NCBI GenBank assembly: GCA_910587545.1
Contig: CAJUMI010000003.1
Location: 1 to 62,037 of the forward strand
Reading direction: 5' to 3'
DNA: 62,037 nucleotides
Origin: an uncultured Muribaculaceae bacterium
GTDB taxonomy: Bacteria; Bacteroidota; Bacteroidia; Bacteroidales; Muribaculaceae
This document shows, piece by piece, positions 24,696 through 34,174 of the stretch (position 1 is the stretch's first letter; the number at the start of each line of letters is the position of its first letter). The notes beneath the pieces are model-generated. The model was not told the DNA's origin. It searched no databases and worked only from the letters and a program-made list of their open reading frames with translations. The position numbers were made by a program, and so were the translations under genes.

Positions 24696-26225
24696 TTACT
24701 CGTAGCTGCTGATAAGGAATGTTGCCAGACCCTCGCGGCCGTTCCAGATAGCTACGCGGCCTTCGTTTGCATCCGCATCCCAGTACCAGCACCCGGCAGA
24801 GCCGAAGCTGTTGATACCGTTCAGACCCGCTGCGCCAATCGCCGCCATAGAATACCTGCGCATGTCATAGCACAGCACATCATCAGTGTACACCGAGAAG
24901 TCGCCCGTCATCATCTGGCTTCTGTATGACCAGTCATATCCCGTCAGCACAAGGCTGTACTCTTTGCCGTTTATAATCATGGCCATCACGAACGGACGGC
25001 GGCAACCGCCGCGGCCGCCAGACTTGCCTGTCGCGCTCCACCATGTCACACCGTCGGTTAATGCTTTGCCGTTGAGGTGTGCGGGCATCACGCTGAGTGT
25101 CATGCCTGACGACGAATTATAGTAGCCCTTCACAGAACCGTTGCCATCTCCTTCAGTATCACCGACAAGATAGTTGGAATTGTTGTCAGAGCCGAAGAAC
25201 GATATCATCTGGGTCCACGACTTGTCGTTCGACTGGTAGCCGGTGGATATTATCTTGTGGTCCTGAACCTGACCGCCACTGACGTTAACGGCTACATGAT
25301 CGCCTGTCGCACTACGGTCAGTCATATATGAGATCACGGCCTTGTCGGTGATATCGCCTGCAACCTGGATGAACATCGAGGCGTCGACAGTATGGCTGTT
25401 GAAATATACAGGCTTGGGAAGATCGCCGACCTTTACAGGAGCCGCATCGATCGACGGCCAATAGTAGACCGCGCTCGCAGCGCCGTTCACACCGCCCGTG
25501 GCTGCGACCATGTGTCCGTACCAGTCATTGGTGATGTTGACGATCTCGCCGACATTCAGCGAGCCGAGATTGACGCTGACATTTTCTTCCGCGAGAGTCT
25601 CTGCATTCCACACCTTGAACGCCAGCGAGGGATTGGCCGGGAAATTCTTGCTTGAATTACCCCAGGCATACACATGAGAGAAGCCCACAAGCTTGCCGCT
25701 GCAGAAAGCAGGCCAGAAAAGAAGGTCCCCGTGAGGAGCGTCTCCGCCGTCATCGCCGGTCATCGCCGCTCCGGGATAGCCGAGTTCGGTGTAGAGTTTC
25801 TCGGCGAGTATGCGAGAGTAGGCATAACCCTGACCTACAGGCAGAGGATCGCTCGGACCCCACTTTACTGTATACGTGCGGTGGTTCTTGCCGTCGCCGG
25901 AAGTTACAGTGTACTTCACTTCTTCGGTGAAGTTCTGAGGTTCGAGCGGAGACGGAGAGCATGTCGCGCCCATCGGAAGATAGAACACAGGCAATGCGCC
26001 GTTGAGCTCGGCATCGACATTGGCAAACGGATTGATCTTGACCGTGATTATGTCACCTTCGATCGACGACGTGTATGTATTGCCGGTCGCGCTCTTGAGC
26101 GCAAAAGGACCGGTAATGTCTGTGCGCGAAAGCTGGGCATCATAGTCATAGTCACTGCAGGAAGTCACCGACAATAGTCCGGCGCCTGCTATTAGAGCTA
26201 AAGCTAATGATTTATATATTTTCAT
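24696..26225 (-). CDS. DUF5018-like surface lipoprotein of the SusCD locus
   Basis: 509 aa, SPII signal with lipobox VTSC (Cys at about 23). An N-terminal Ig-like region (about 30-125, ending in YTVTSGDGKNHRTYTVKWG, the pattern of DUF5018-type domains) precedes a large beta-rich part that looks like a beta-propeller or sandwich, with repeated segments around FSHVYAWGNSSKNF and YDWSYRSQMMTGDFSVY. Such proteins occupy the SusE/F position in polysaccharide-utilisation loci and bind glycan at the cell surface. The DUF assignment is from memory of the family pattern. No glycanase motif is seen. It is last in a four-gene unit. Confidence 0.7.
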   Translation of the reverse strand: MKIYKSLALALIAGAGLLSVTSCSDYDYDAQLSRTDITGPFALKSATGNTYTSSIEGDIITVKINPFANVDAELNGALPVFYLPMGATCSPSPLEPQNFTEEVKYTVTSGDGKNHRTYTVKWGPSDPLPVGQGYAYSRILAEKLYTELGYPGAAMTGDDGGDAPHGDLLFWPAFCSGKLVGFSHVYAWGNSSKNFPANPSLAFKVWNAETLAEENVSVNLGSLNVGEIVNITNDWYGHMVAATGGVNGAASAVYYWPSIDAAPVKVGDLPKPVYFNSHTVDASMFIQVAGDITDKAVISYMTDRSATGDHVAVNVSGGQVQDHKIISTGYQSNDKSWTQMISFFGSDNNSNYLVGDTEGDGNGSVKGYYNSSSGMTLSVMPAHLNGKALTDGVTWWSATGKSGGRGGCRRPFVMAMIINGKEYSLVLTGYDWSYRSQMMTGDFSVYTDDVLCYDMRRYSMAAIGAAGLNGINSFGSAGCWYWDADANEGRVAIWNGREGLATFLISSYE

Positions 26226-26245
26226 TTTAGTCTGTTCTTATCGGG

Positions 26246-26701
26246 TTATTCAAAATCGCCATAGATTCGGTATTGACGGACCTTGCCGTTACCGCCCCTG
26301 ACGCTCACAACAATACCGTCGCCGGTGATATCGTGGACACCCTGAAGTCCGGGTGTGATGATAACGTCGTAGCTGACATCGGCGCTGAGATACACCTTTG
26401 TGAGATCTATTTCATCAAACTGTGATAAGGGAAACTCGATATGAGCTATACCGTAGCCGCCTGCGACCATCTCTGCCGTCACCTTGCCGTCCACTTTGTT
26501 GCCTTCGGCATCATACTCGTCAATGGTGAACGAATGCTGCTGACCCTGGAGTGTGGTCATCATGAAAAGCTGGTTGATCAGATTGTCGGTGTGCACAAAT
26601 TCAGGATCAGCTTCGCGGCAGCCGGAGAAAGCACTCGCCATCACGCAGACGAAGAGAGCGACCATTGTGCTTTTGATTATATTTTTCATTGTCATTATCA
26701 A
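26246..26701 (-). CDS. Small DUF5018-related lipoprotein
   Basis: 151 aa (147 from the third in-frame ATG at 26689). Lipobox AFSGC (Cys at about residue 28). The mature part is a single all-beta domain of about 110 residues containing YDAEGNKVDGKV, HIEFPLSQFDEIDLTKVYLSADVSYD, and GKVRQYRIYGDFE at the end. Its strands parallel the N-terminal region of the next gene, so the two may be related by duplication. It lies between the SusD gene (24 nt) and the larger lipoprotein gene (20 nt). It probably assists surface glycan capture. Confidence 0.65.
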   Translation of the reverse strand: MIMTMKNIIKSTMVALFVCVMASAFSGCREADPEFVHTDNLINQLFMMTTLQGQQHSFTIDEYDAEGNKVDGKVTAEMVAGGYGIAHIEFPLSQFDEIDLTKVYLSADVSYDVIITPGLQGVHDITGDGIVVSVRGGNGKVRQYRIYGDFE

Positions 26702-26725
26702 TGTTAAGTCTGAAAATTAATTCTG

Positions 26726-28399
26726 TTACCAGATAGGATTGTTGTCGCAAAGATTATTCTGCGATAATTCACTTGACGGCAAAGACAGATAATAGTAATG
26801 AGGCAGGAAGATGCGCTTGCGGCCTGCATCAGCGTCGACAGTCTCGTATTTGTACGATCCGTCACTCTGCCTGGTGATCTTGTGGGCATGTACGTTCTTG
26901 CCGTTGATCACACTTTCGGCCAGACGCCAGCGGCGGAGATCCCAGATGCGGAGTCCTTCACCTGCCAGCTCGACGCAGCGCTCATGGCGCAGAATCTCCA
27001 TGAATTTGTCGAGTGTCTGAGCATCTGCCTGCGTCTTGTCGGGAAGACCTACGCGGGCGCGCACCTTGTTAAGTTCCTTGAGAGCATCGGGAATATTTCC
27101 GAGCTGGGCAAGAGCTTCGGCGCGGTTGAGAAGCACTTCACCGTAGCGGATCACGATATCGGTGTTGTAGCTGCCCTCGGTCGGGAATGAGCCATTGCCT
27201 TCCTGCAGATATTTGCGGAGATAGTAGCCTGTCACAGTGTGACCGTCAGCGCCGGTTTCAATGCTGAAATCGCGGTATTCGTCGCTTCCCCCTACAAAAG
27301 TCTCGATCTTACGTCCTTCCCATTCGCTGCCGTTATAGAGAACCGTCGCATGGAATCGAGGTTCGCGGTCCGTGTAGGGATCTGCGTGGTCTGCACCATA
27401 TGTATTCCAGTCAAAAGCAGTGCCGTCTTTGAATTCATACATATCGACAAGTTCGGCTGTCGGGTTGCTGTAGCCCTGAGTCTGGGTATTATAGACCAAA
27501 CGGTCGCCGTACGGACGGTTGTCGGCATCGAAACTGTGTCTGATTACGTTCTTCGAGCCTCTGATGCTGAAGATTATCTCCTTGCTGTTGTCCTGTCCCG
27601 AACCTACATCAAAGAGCTTGGCATAATCGGGCACGAGGTCATAATACTTGGCACATTCAGCCGCCGCGTCGGCTGCGATCTGCCATTCATGGGCAAAGAG
27701 AGCGATGCGCGACATAAACGCGTATGCCATTCCCTTGGTCGCACGGCCGGTCCAGTCTGAGGACCACTCTTCGGGAAGATTGTCGGCACACCACTGAAGC
27801 TCATCAAGGATGTATTTGTATGTGGCAGCTTCCGAGATACGGGCGCGGTGCCTGTCGCTGTCGTATGCGCCGTCGTCAAGCCAGCCGCCGCCGCCAGAGT
27901 GATCGGTGCGGAGCACTACGCCGCCATAGACACGGGCAAGGAAGAAATAATTGATAGCGTTGCAGAAACGGCCTTCGGCGCGACGGATAGTGTACCACTC
28001 GTCACCCCATTTCTGGCCATAACGCTCGAGATCGTTGAGCATCAGATTAGTGCGCTTGATGCGCCCGTAAGCTGCACTCCAGCAGTCAAACAGGCCGGCA
28101 TTGCCGCTACTGAACGCCGATGTTTCGAGAAGGGCGTTGTTAAACGGCTCAACCCACCACATGTTCGACTTGATCAAGTCGCTGTAGCTGTCATAAAATT
28201 TACTTTTATCAAAGACGTTCGACTGATCTCTGAACGTATTGTAGGCTGCGGTGACATATTTGTCTGCGTTGGCCTGGCTACTCCACACGGCGACGTCGCC
28301 GAAGGTCGAAGTGTCGTTGATATCGAGCACATCGTTGCAGGAGCTTGCCGAGACAAGAAGCGCTGCCGCGATTGCTATGTTTTTATATATCTTGTTCAT
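26726..28399 (-). CDS. SusD/RagB-family nutrient-binding lipoprotein
   Basis: 557 aa. Lipobox SASSC (Cys21), then the SusD helical TPR scaffold. Recognisable segments are NTSTFGDVAVWSSQANADKYVTAAYN near the N-terminus, the long middle with FLARVYGGVVL, and the C-terminal RHERCVELAGEGLRIWDLRRWR motif typical of the family, followed by YYLSLPSSELSQN. SusD lids close over the SusC barrel and bind the substrate. It begins 18 nt after susC. Ligand specificity cannot be read from sequence. Confidence 0.95.
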   Translation of the reverse strand: MNKIYKNIAIAAALLVSASSCNDVLDINDTSTFGDVAVWSSQANADKYVTAAYNTFRDQSNVFDKSKFYDSYSDLIKSNMWWVEPFNNALLETSAFSSGNAGLFDCWSAAYGRIKRTNLMLNDLERYGQKWGDEWYTIRRAEGRFCNAINYFFLARVYGGVVLRTDHSGGGGWLDDGAYDSDRHRARISEAATYKYILDELQWCADNLPEEWSSDWTGRATKGMAYAFMSRIALFAHEWQIAADAAAECAKYYDLVPDYAKLFDVGSGQDNSKEIIFSIRGSKNVIRHSFDADNRPYGDRLVYNTQTQGYSNPTAELVDMYEFKDGTAFDWNTYGADHADPYTDREPRFHATVLYNGSEWEGRKIETFVGGSDEYRDFSIETGADGHTVTGYYLRKYLQEGNGSFPTEGSYNTDIVIRYGEVLLNRAEALAQLGNIPDALKELNKVRARVGLPDKTQADAQTLDKFMEILRHERCVELAGEGLRIWDLRRWRLAESVINGKNVHAHKITRQSDGSYKYETVDADAGRKRIFLPHYYYLSLPSSELSQNNLCDNNPIW

Positions 28400-28417
28400 A
28401 ATGATAAAATCCTTTAT

Positions 28418-31400
28418 TTAGAATGACACGTTAAGACCGAGACTCCATGTCGACTGCTGCGGATAGAGGTTGAATGTAGCCGAAGGGGTCTCGGGATCGA
28501 CATACTTGTGATGGCTGAATGTCAGTACGTTTGTACCCGACACATATACATTGACGCCGGTGAACGGTGTACGAGCGAGAACCTTCGAAGGCACATTGTA
28601 ACCGAGTGTAAGGTTCTTCAGACGGAGATACTCGCCGTTGACCATCCAGAAGTCGGAGATAAGGATGTTGTTGCCGCCGGACGATGTCGTAAGACGTGGA
28701 TATTTGGCATTTGTATTCTCGGGAGTCCAGCTGTTCTCGGCGACATACTTCACGCCGTTGCCGTTCTGGTCGAATGCAGTGTTGAGCATCGTGCCTACAA
28801 CCCACTGATACTGGTCATTGCCGCCGAGCATATAGTCGCAGTGCGTCACACCTTGCCAGAGCATATTGAGATAGAAATCCTTGTAGTTGAAATCTGCGTT
28901 CAACGAGAAAGAGATTTCGGGCATTGTGCCGTAACCGATACGCACCATGTCAAGCACCTCGGAATTAGCATCCTTGAAGTTGATTCGGCCGTCACCGTTG
29001 ATATCGACATAGCGGATATCGCCCAGACGAGGTCCTTGAGAAGACGAATGCCATGACGTTCCGTCGAGGCGGGGCGCGTTGTCAAGCTGCTCCTGGGTCA
29101 GATAGAGACCGTCGGATTTGAGACCGTAGCGCACGCCGAGAGGCTGACCTATACGCGGTTGAAGCGTAGTCGGATAGTTTGGAGTCTGAGTTTGGCTCAA
29201 AACCTTGTTGCGGGCAAAGCCGAAAGTACCGCGCAGACGATAGCTGAAGTCGCGGTTGACGGTAAGTTGGTGATGAAGCGTAAAGTCTATACCGCGGTTA
29301 TCCATTGAGCCGTTATTCCTCTGTTTTGGCACATTTCCGCCCAACGACGGGGCAAATTCTCCCGTGACACCCTGAAGAAGATTGCTGGTGTACTGATAGA
29401 ACACATCGATTTCAGCGCCGAACTTGCGGTCGAGGATGTCGAAATCAAGACCGATGTTGTATGTCTCCGTGATACTCCACTTGAGATTACGCTGAAGGTA
29501 GGTATTGGTATAATAGCACGATTGAATCGAATTACCCAACACGATGCTGTTTGGAGAGGTGTGGAATGTTGCATTGTAGAGATAGGGGGTGACGTTGTCT
29601 TTACCCGACTTGCCCCAGCTTGCGCGGAGTTTCAGGAAGGTGAGCCAGGGAGCGTTTTCGGTAATGAAAGGCTCCGAGCTGATCACCCAGCCTGCAGATA
29701 CCGACGGGAAGAAACCCCAGCGGTTTTCGGGAGCGAATTTGTAAGAACCGTCGTAACGGAATATGAAATTGACGAGATATTTGCCGTCGTAGTCATAGCT
29801 CAGACGACCAATGTGCGACACCATTGAGGTGTAGCCGTGGCTACCCTTGACTTGATCGGCGAGAACCTTGCCGAAATTGATGTCGACAGGATCTGTTGAC
29901 GGGAGTTGGTTGACCGACGTCTGCATTTCATCATTACTATGCTTCTGAGCCTCGTAGGCGTAAAGAGCAGTCACGTCATGCTTGCCGAACTTGCGGCTAT
30001 AGTCGATCTGCGGACGGAACATCCAGCCGTCGCTTGACTGCATGTACTTGAGGAAGCTACCGCCTTCTGCCGTACCGGGCTTACGCATAAGCGTCGGCTC
30101 GCCGGGAGCTGTGCTGTTGATCACCAACTGCTCGTATGAGTTCATGAAGTTGCGGATCTTTGTCTGGCCGTAGGTATAATTGCCCCACAGACTGACCTTA
30201 AGACCTTGCAACACGGGCACAAGCTCCGCGAAATCATACTCCAGTTTCAGGTTGGTCATGATCTGGTTGTTGTAGTTGCGCATCCAGCCTGAATTCTCGA
30301 TCGAATATCCTACATTGAAATGTCCGTCGCCGCCTGTTGTCTGTGCGAGCGGAAGACCATTATATGTATCCTTGTAAATAGGCAAGGCATGGGTGGCCTC
30401 GAATGCCGGGTTCCACGCGTAGGTGTTGCCGAGTTCAAAACCGGCGTTGTAGCGCTCGGCCTTGTAGCCCGAGATCTGAGCCGAGAAATTCAGACCCTTA
30501 GCTACTTTGACATCAAGATTTGAACGCAGGGTGTAGCGGCGGAAGTCGGTTTTCTTCATCGTGCCTTCTTGATCGAGAAAACCCAGGCTGACGAAATATT
30601 TGGCATTCTGTGTGCCGCCTGTGGCGCTGATTGTATGGCGCTGCGTGAGAGCCGTGCGCCAGAGCTGATCCTGCCAGTCGGTCTCGCCGTAGATTGTGCC
30701 GGGAGCGTTCTCGATCACTTGCTGCTGGATGTCGGCCGTATAACGGGGGGTGTAGCCGTCCATCTCGCTGGCGCGGTTGTGCCAGTACATATATTCGCGG
30801 GCGTTCATCAGTTCGGGCATAGCCGTATTATGGACGATAGACATCGTACCCGAATAGCTGATCTTCGCCTTGCCTTCAGCGCCGCGCTTGGTGGTGACGA
30901 GGATTACGCCGTTGGCGCCCTGCACACCGTAGATGGCAGCAGCTGCATCCTTGAGAACCGAAATGCTTTCGATATCGTTGGGGTTGACGTTATCCATACT
31001 GGCGGGCACACCATCGACGATGCAGAGTGGTCCGCTGCCGGCGAAGTCGTTGAGACCGCGCACGTGGATCGTAGATCCGTCAGAACCCGGACGGCCGGTC
31101 GACTGGACGGCGGTAAGACCTGCGATCTTACCTGTGAGCAGGTTAGAGGGGTTGGTCATAGGAGCCGAGTTGAGTTCCTTGGACGTGATCGCCGACACTG
31201 ATCCGGTCAGCGACACCTTCTTGGCCGTACCGTAACCGATGGCCACGACCTCTTCGAGCATCTGGGAGTCCTCAACAAGGGTGATCTCGACCATGGTCCG
31301 GCCGTTAAGAGCCACTTCCTGAGTCTTGTAGCCCACATAACTGACCGTAAGAGTCGAATTTAGATTTGGAACTTTAAGCAAGAAATTACCGTCGATGTCA

Positions 31401-31576
31401 GTAACTGCGGCATAAGAGTCATGGCCCTTAACACGCACACTTGCTCCGGGGATTGTTTCGCCTATAGCATCTTTCACGGTACCCGAAACTGACGACTGCG
31501 CGACAGAATCAAGAGCGATCAGAGCCGAGAGCAGAAAAGCAAATAGCCTTAGAGTTTTTGCAAGTTTCATTCTCAT
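28418..31576 (-). CDS. SusC/RagA-family TonB-dependent receptor
   Basis: 1052 aa (or 1050 from the ATG at 31570). Signal peptide to about residue 27, then a carboxypeptidase-like domain (SVSGTVKDAIGETIPGASV). A TonB box is near LEEVVAIGYGTAKKVSLTGSV, and a plug with TIHVRGLNDFAGSGPLCIVDGVP and SISVLKDAAAAIYGVQGANGVILVTTKRG, the SusC signature, follows. A 22-strand barrel ends in LGLNVSF. It imports substrate captured by SusD across the outer membrane. The C-terminal Phe is the BAM-recognition residue. It heads the unit of four lipoprotein/transport genes; no sigma/anti-sigma or hybrid two-component regulator adjoins it. Confidence 0.97.
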   Translation of the reverse strand: MRMKLAKTLRLFAFLLSALIALDSVAQSSVSGTVKDAIGETIPGASVRVKGHDSYAAVTDIDGNFLLKVPNLNSTLTVSYVGYKTQEVALNGRTMVEITLVEDSQMLEEVVAIGYGTAKKVSLTGSVSAITSKELNSAPMTNPSNLLTGKIAGLTAVQSTGRPGSDGSTIHVRGLNDFAGSGPLCIVDGVPASMDNVNPNDIESISVLKDAAAAIYGVQGANGVILVTTKRGAEGKAKISYSGTMSIVHNTAMPELMNAREYMYWHNRASEMDGYTPRYTADIQQQVIENAPGTIYGETDWQDQLWRTALTQRHTISATGGTQNAKYFVSLGFLDQEGTMKKTDFRRYTLRSNLDVKVAKGLNFSAQISGYKAERYNAGFELGNTYAWNPAFEATHALPIYKDTYNGLPLAQTTGGDGHFNVGYSIENSGWMRNYNNQIMTNLKLEYDFAELVPVLQGLKVSLWGNYTYGQTKIRNFMNSYEQLVINSTAPGEPTLMRKPGTAEGGSFLKYMQSSDGWMFRPQIDYSRKFGKHDVTALYAYEAQKHSNDEMQTSVNQLPSTDPVDINFGKVLADQVKGSHGYTSMVSHIGRLSYDYDGKYLVNFIFRYDGSYKFAPENRWGFFPSVSAGWVISSEPFITENAPWLTFLKLRASWGKSGKDNVTPYLYNATFHTSPNSIVLGNSIQSCYYTNTYLQRNLKWSITETYNIGLDFDILDRKFGAEIDVFYQYTSNLLQGVTGEFAPSLGGNVPKQRNNGSMDNRGIDFTLHHQLTVNRDFSYRLRGTFGFARNKVLSQTQTPNYPTTLQPRIGQPLGVRYGLKSDGLYLTQEQLDNAPRLDGTSWHSSSQGPRLGDIRYVDINGDGRINFKDANSEVLDMVRIGYGTMPEISFSLNADFNYKDFYLNMLWQGVTHCDYMLGGNDQYQWVVGTMLNTAFDQNGNGVKYVAENSWTPENTNAKYPRLTTSSGGNNILISDFWMVNGEYLRLKNLTLGYNVPSKVLARTPFTGVNVYVSGTNVLTFSHHKYVDPETPSATFNLYPQQSTWSLGLNVSF

Positions 31577-31663
31577 GGGATTAAAAATTGGTTTTATTAT
31601 GATTTAGGTGATCTTTTACGATTTTGCCTCAGGATTTTTCGGTTTTTTTTTGGATATTCGATG

Positions 31664-31699
31664 CAAATTTAAACATTTTTTGTGTAATTACCCCCCCCC
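31664..31699 (-). promoter_or_regulatory. SusC promoter region with a 9-C tract
   Basis: TAAATTTG on the minus strand (31671-31664) fits the -7 consensus. Twenty nt upstream, where TTTG should be, lies the start of an uninterrupted run of nine C on the plus strand (31691-31699; G on the minus strand), next to TTG at 31701-31699. A homopolymer this long at a -33 position could vary in length. Confidence 0.45.
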
Positions 31700-31714
31700 A
31701 ATTGTTAATATATA

Positions 31715-31747
31715 TTTAGAAAGAGCCGAAATGCGGCTCTTTCTAAA
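31715..31747. terminator. 14-bp hairpin upstream of susC
   Basis: TTTAGAAAGAGCCG (31715-31728) and CGGCTCTTTCTAAA (31734-31747) pair perfectly around AAATG, flanked by A- and T-runs. It is a second, bidirectional-looking terminator between der and susC and would insulate the susC promoter from read-through of the upstream operon. Confidence 0.65.
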
Positions 31748-31783
31748 AAAGTTTACAATTTATCAACAATTTTCCACAAAAAA

Positions 31784-31807
31784 GCCCGTCAGACAAGTCT
31801 GACAGGC
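31784..31807 (-). terminator. Intrinsic terminator of der
   Basis: GTCAGAC (31788-31794) pairs with GTCTGAC (31797-31803), extended by GCC/GGC across one mismatch. On the minus strand it is followed by TTTTTTG. It is 23 nt beyond the der stop and lies inside 9-nt repeat array (b). Confidence 0.75.
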
Positions 31808-31838
31808 CTGAAATATCTGATCGGTCCGATCAGTCCTT
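31786..31838. repeat. Degenerate 9-nt repeat array (b)
   Basis: Consecutive 9-mers such as CGTCAGACA, AGTCTGACA, GGCCTGAAA, TATCTGATC, GGTCCGATC keep the TCxGA core in register. The array overlaps the der terminator and runs into the der stop codon. Confidence 0.5.
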
Positions 31839-33155
31839 AGACTTATCGCGCATAAAGACGTTGACCGGTGTGCCGGTGAAGTCCCAGTGCTCGCGTATCT
31901 TGTTTTCGAGATAGCGGCGATAGGGTTCCTTGACCCACTGCGGCAGATTGCAGAAGAAGATAAACGACGGCACCTGCGCGCCCTTCAACATCGTTATATA
32001 CTTTATCTTGATATACTTGCCTTTGTTGCTTGGCGGCGGATATGCGGCGATGTCTTCTTGAAGCACAGTGTTGAGCTGAGACGTCGGCACAGTCCGCTTG
32101 CGGTTCTCGTAGACATGGACGGCCGTTTCCACAACCTTGTAGATGCGCTGCTTGGTGAGAGCCGAACTGAAGATGATCGGAAAGTCGACAAAAGGCGCGA
32201 AACGCGCGCGGATTGAAGCCTCGTAATGCTTGATGGCAGCCTGCGACTTGTCCTCGACGAGGTCCCACTTGTTGACCACTACGACAAGACCCTTCTTGTT
32301 GCGCTGGATCAGAGAGAAGATGCTGACGTCCTGAGTCTCGATGCCGCGGGTGGCGTCGATCACGAGTATGCAGACATCCGACGCCTCAATGGCGCGGATC
32401 GAACGTATCACCGAGTAGTACTCTATATCCTCGTTGACCTTGTTTTTCTTGCGTATGCCGGCCGTGTCGACCAGATAGAAGTCAAAGCCGAATTTGTCGT
32501 AGCGGGTGTAGATCGAGTCGCGTGTCGTGCCGGCGATATCGGTCACGATGTGACGGTCCTCGCCGATAAAAGAGTTGATAAGCGACGATTTACCCGCGTT
32601 GGGGCGCCCTACGATCGCAAACTTGGGTATCTCCTCGAGCTGCTCGTCATCGCCGTCGGCCTCGGGCAGATCCTTGACCACCTCGTCGAGCAGATCTCCC
32701 GTGCCGTAGCCGCTGACGGCCGACACCGGATAAGGCTCGCCCAGTCCGAGAGCATAGAACTCGGACACGTTGTAGAGCCAGTCATTGGAGTCGACCTTGT
32801 TGGCCACAAGGATGACCGGCTTGCGCGAGCGTCGCAGTATGCGCGCCACATGATCGTCGAGATCGGTGACGCCGTTCATCGCGTCGACAACAAAAAGGAT
32901 CACATCGGCCTGCTCGATGGCAAGCTCCACCTGCTTGTTGATCTCGCCCTCGAAGACATCCTCCGAGTTGACGACCCAGCCGCCGGTGTCGACGATCGAG
33001 AAGTCGCGGCCGCTCCAGTCGACTTTGCCGTACTGGCGGTCGCGCGTCGTTCCAGCTGTCGGGTCGACGATCGCCGTGCGCGAACGCGTCAGGCGGTTGA
33101 ACAGTGTTGATTTGCCGACATTCGGACGGCCTACTATAGCTACGAGCTGACTCAT
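31830..33155 (-). CDS. der: Ribosome-associated GTPase Der
   Basis: 441 aa with two tandem G domains and a C-terminal KH-like domain. The first P-loop is GRPNVGKST (about 8-16), with DTGG as G3 and NKVD as G4. The second P-loop is GRPNAGKSS (about 185), with DTAG, and NKWD as G4. It functions in late 50S assembly. It lies 40 nt after era, and the pair probably shares the mRNA that begins at yceD. Length is normal (E. coli 490, most others about 440). Confidence 0.97.
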   Translation of the reverse strand: MSQLVAIVGRPNVGKSTLFNRLTRSRTAIVDPTAGTTRDRQYGKVDWSGRDFSIVDTGGWVVNSEDVFEGEINKQVELAIEQADVILFVVDAMNGVTDLDDHVARILRRSRKPVILVANKVDSNDWLYNVSEFYALGLGEPYPVSAVSGYGTGDLLDEVVKDLPEADGDDEQLEEIPKFAIVGRPNAGKSSLINSFIGEDRHIVTDIAGTTRDSIYTRYDKFGFDFYLVDTAGIRKKNKVNEDIEYYSVIRSIRAIEASDVCILVIDATRGIETQDVSIFSLIQRNKKGLVVVVNKWDLVEDKSQAAIKHYEASIRARFAPFVDFPIIFSSALTKQRIYKVVETAVHVYENRKRTVPTSQLNTVLQEDIAAYPPPSNKGKYIKIKYITMLKGAQVPSFIFFCNLPQWVKEPYRRYLENKIREHWDFTGTPVNVFMRDKSKD

Positions 33156-33195
33156 AATGGATGATTTCAGGGTTATAGCTGCAAATTTAACTTAA

Positions 33196-34086
33196 TTATT
33201 CGATATAGCCAAACGAGCGCAACTTGTTCTCGCGGTTGCGCCAGTCAGGCTCCACCTTCACAAAAAGCTCGAGATACACGCTCTTGTCGAAAAATTTCTC
33301 GATATCCTTACGCGCCTCGGTCCCGACTTTCTTCAGGCGAGCGCCGCCGTGGCCGATCAATATGCCCTTCTGGCTGTCGCGCTCGACATAGATGACAGCC
33401 ATGATATGGATCGATTTCTCTTTCTCCTCGAACTTCTCCACAACGACCTCGGCACTGTAGGGCACCTCTTTGTCATAGTTGAGCAGTATCTTCTCACGTA
33501 TGATCTCGGTGACGAAGAAGCGAGCCGGCTTGTCGGTCAGAGCGTCCTTGCCGAAATAAGGCTCGGACACCGGAAGCAGTTCGACGATGCGCTGCATCAG
33601 CGAGCCGACGTTGAAATGCTCGAGAGCCGACGTCGGAAACACCTCGGCATTGGGAAGCAACTCCTTCCACCGCGCCACTATCCTGTCGAGGTCGTCATTG
33701 CCCTTGAGCAGGTCGATCTTATTGATCACCAGCAGCACCGGCACCTTCTCCTTGGCGACACGCTGAAGAAAATCGGCGTTCTTGGTCGGATCCTCGACGA
33801 CGTCGGTCACATAAAGCAGGATGTCAGCGTCGGTGAGAGCGCCCTCGCTGAAACCGAGCATGCTCTCCTGCAGCTTATACTTCGGCTGCAACACTCCCGG
33901 AGTGTCCGAGAACACGATCTGATATTCGGGCGTGTTGACTATGCCCGTGATGCGGTGGCGCGTGGTCTGCGCCTTCGAGGTTATGATACTGATACGCTCG
34001 CCGACGAGATCGTTCATCAGCGTCGATTTGCCCACATTAGGGTTGCCAACGATATTGACAAAGCCTGATTTATGTTCATTAGTCAT
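33196..34086 (-). CDS. era: GTPase Era
   Basis: 296 aa: G domain with GNPNVGKST, DTPG and NKID, followed by the type II KH domain with GHGGARLKKVGTEARKDIEKFF and ending WRNRENKLRSFGY. Era binds the 3' end of 16S rRNA and checks 30S maturation. It is 88 nt downstream of fabH, with a terminator hairpin in the gap that may partly uncouple era-der from the upstream genes. Confidence 0.97.
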   Translation of the reverse strand: MTNEHKSGFVNIVGNPNVGKSTLMNDLVGERISIITSKAQTTRHRITGIVNTPEYQIVFSDTPGVLQPKYKLQESMLGFSEGALTDADILLYVTDVVEDPTKNADFLQRVAKEKVPVLLVINKIDLLKGNDDLDRIVARWKELLPNAEVFPTSALEHFNVGSLMQRIVELLPVSEPYFGKDALTDKPARFFVTEIIREKILLNYDKEVPYSAEVVVEKFEEKEKSIHIMAVIYVERDSQKGILIGHGGARLKKVGTEARKDIEKFFDKSVYLELFVKVEPDWRNRENKLRSFGYIE

Positions 34087-34123
34087 GACTGTAATTGTTT
34101 TTGCATTATCTGTATATAAACAA

Positions 34124-34149
34124 AAATAGCACCGTAAAAGATGCTATTT
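34124..34149 (-). terminator. Hairpin between fabH and era
   Basis: AAATAGCA (34124-34131) and TGCTATTT (34142-34149) pair over 8 bp with a 10-nt loop; the minus strand continues TTTTTG. It follows the fabH stop by 25 nt. The same T-run forms TATTTTTG, a possible -7 element for era, so termination plus a new start is likely. Confidence 0.6.
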
Positions 34150-34174
34150 CCGTATATTTGTGCGCGCACCGCTC

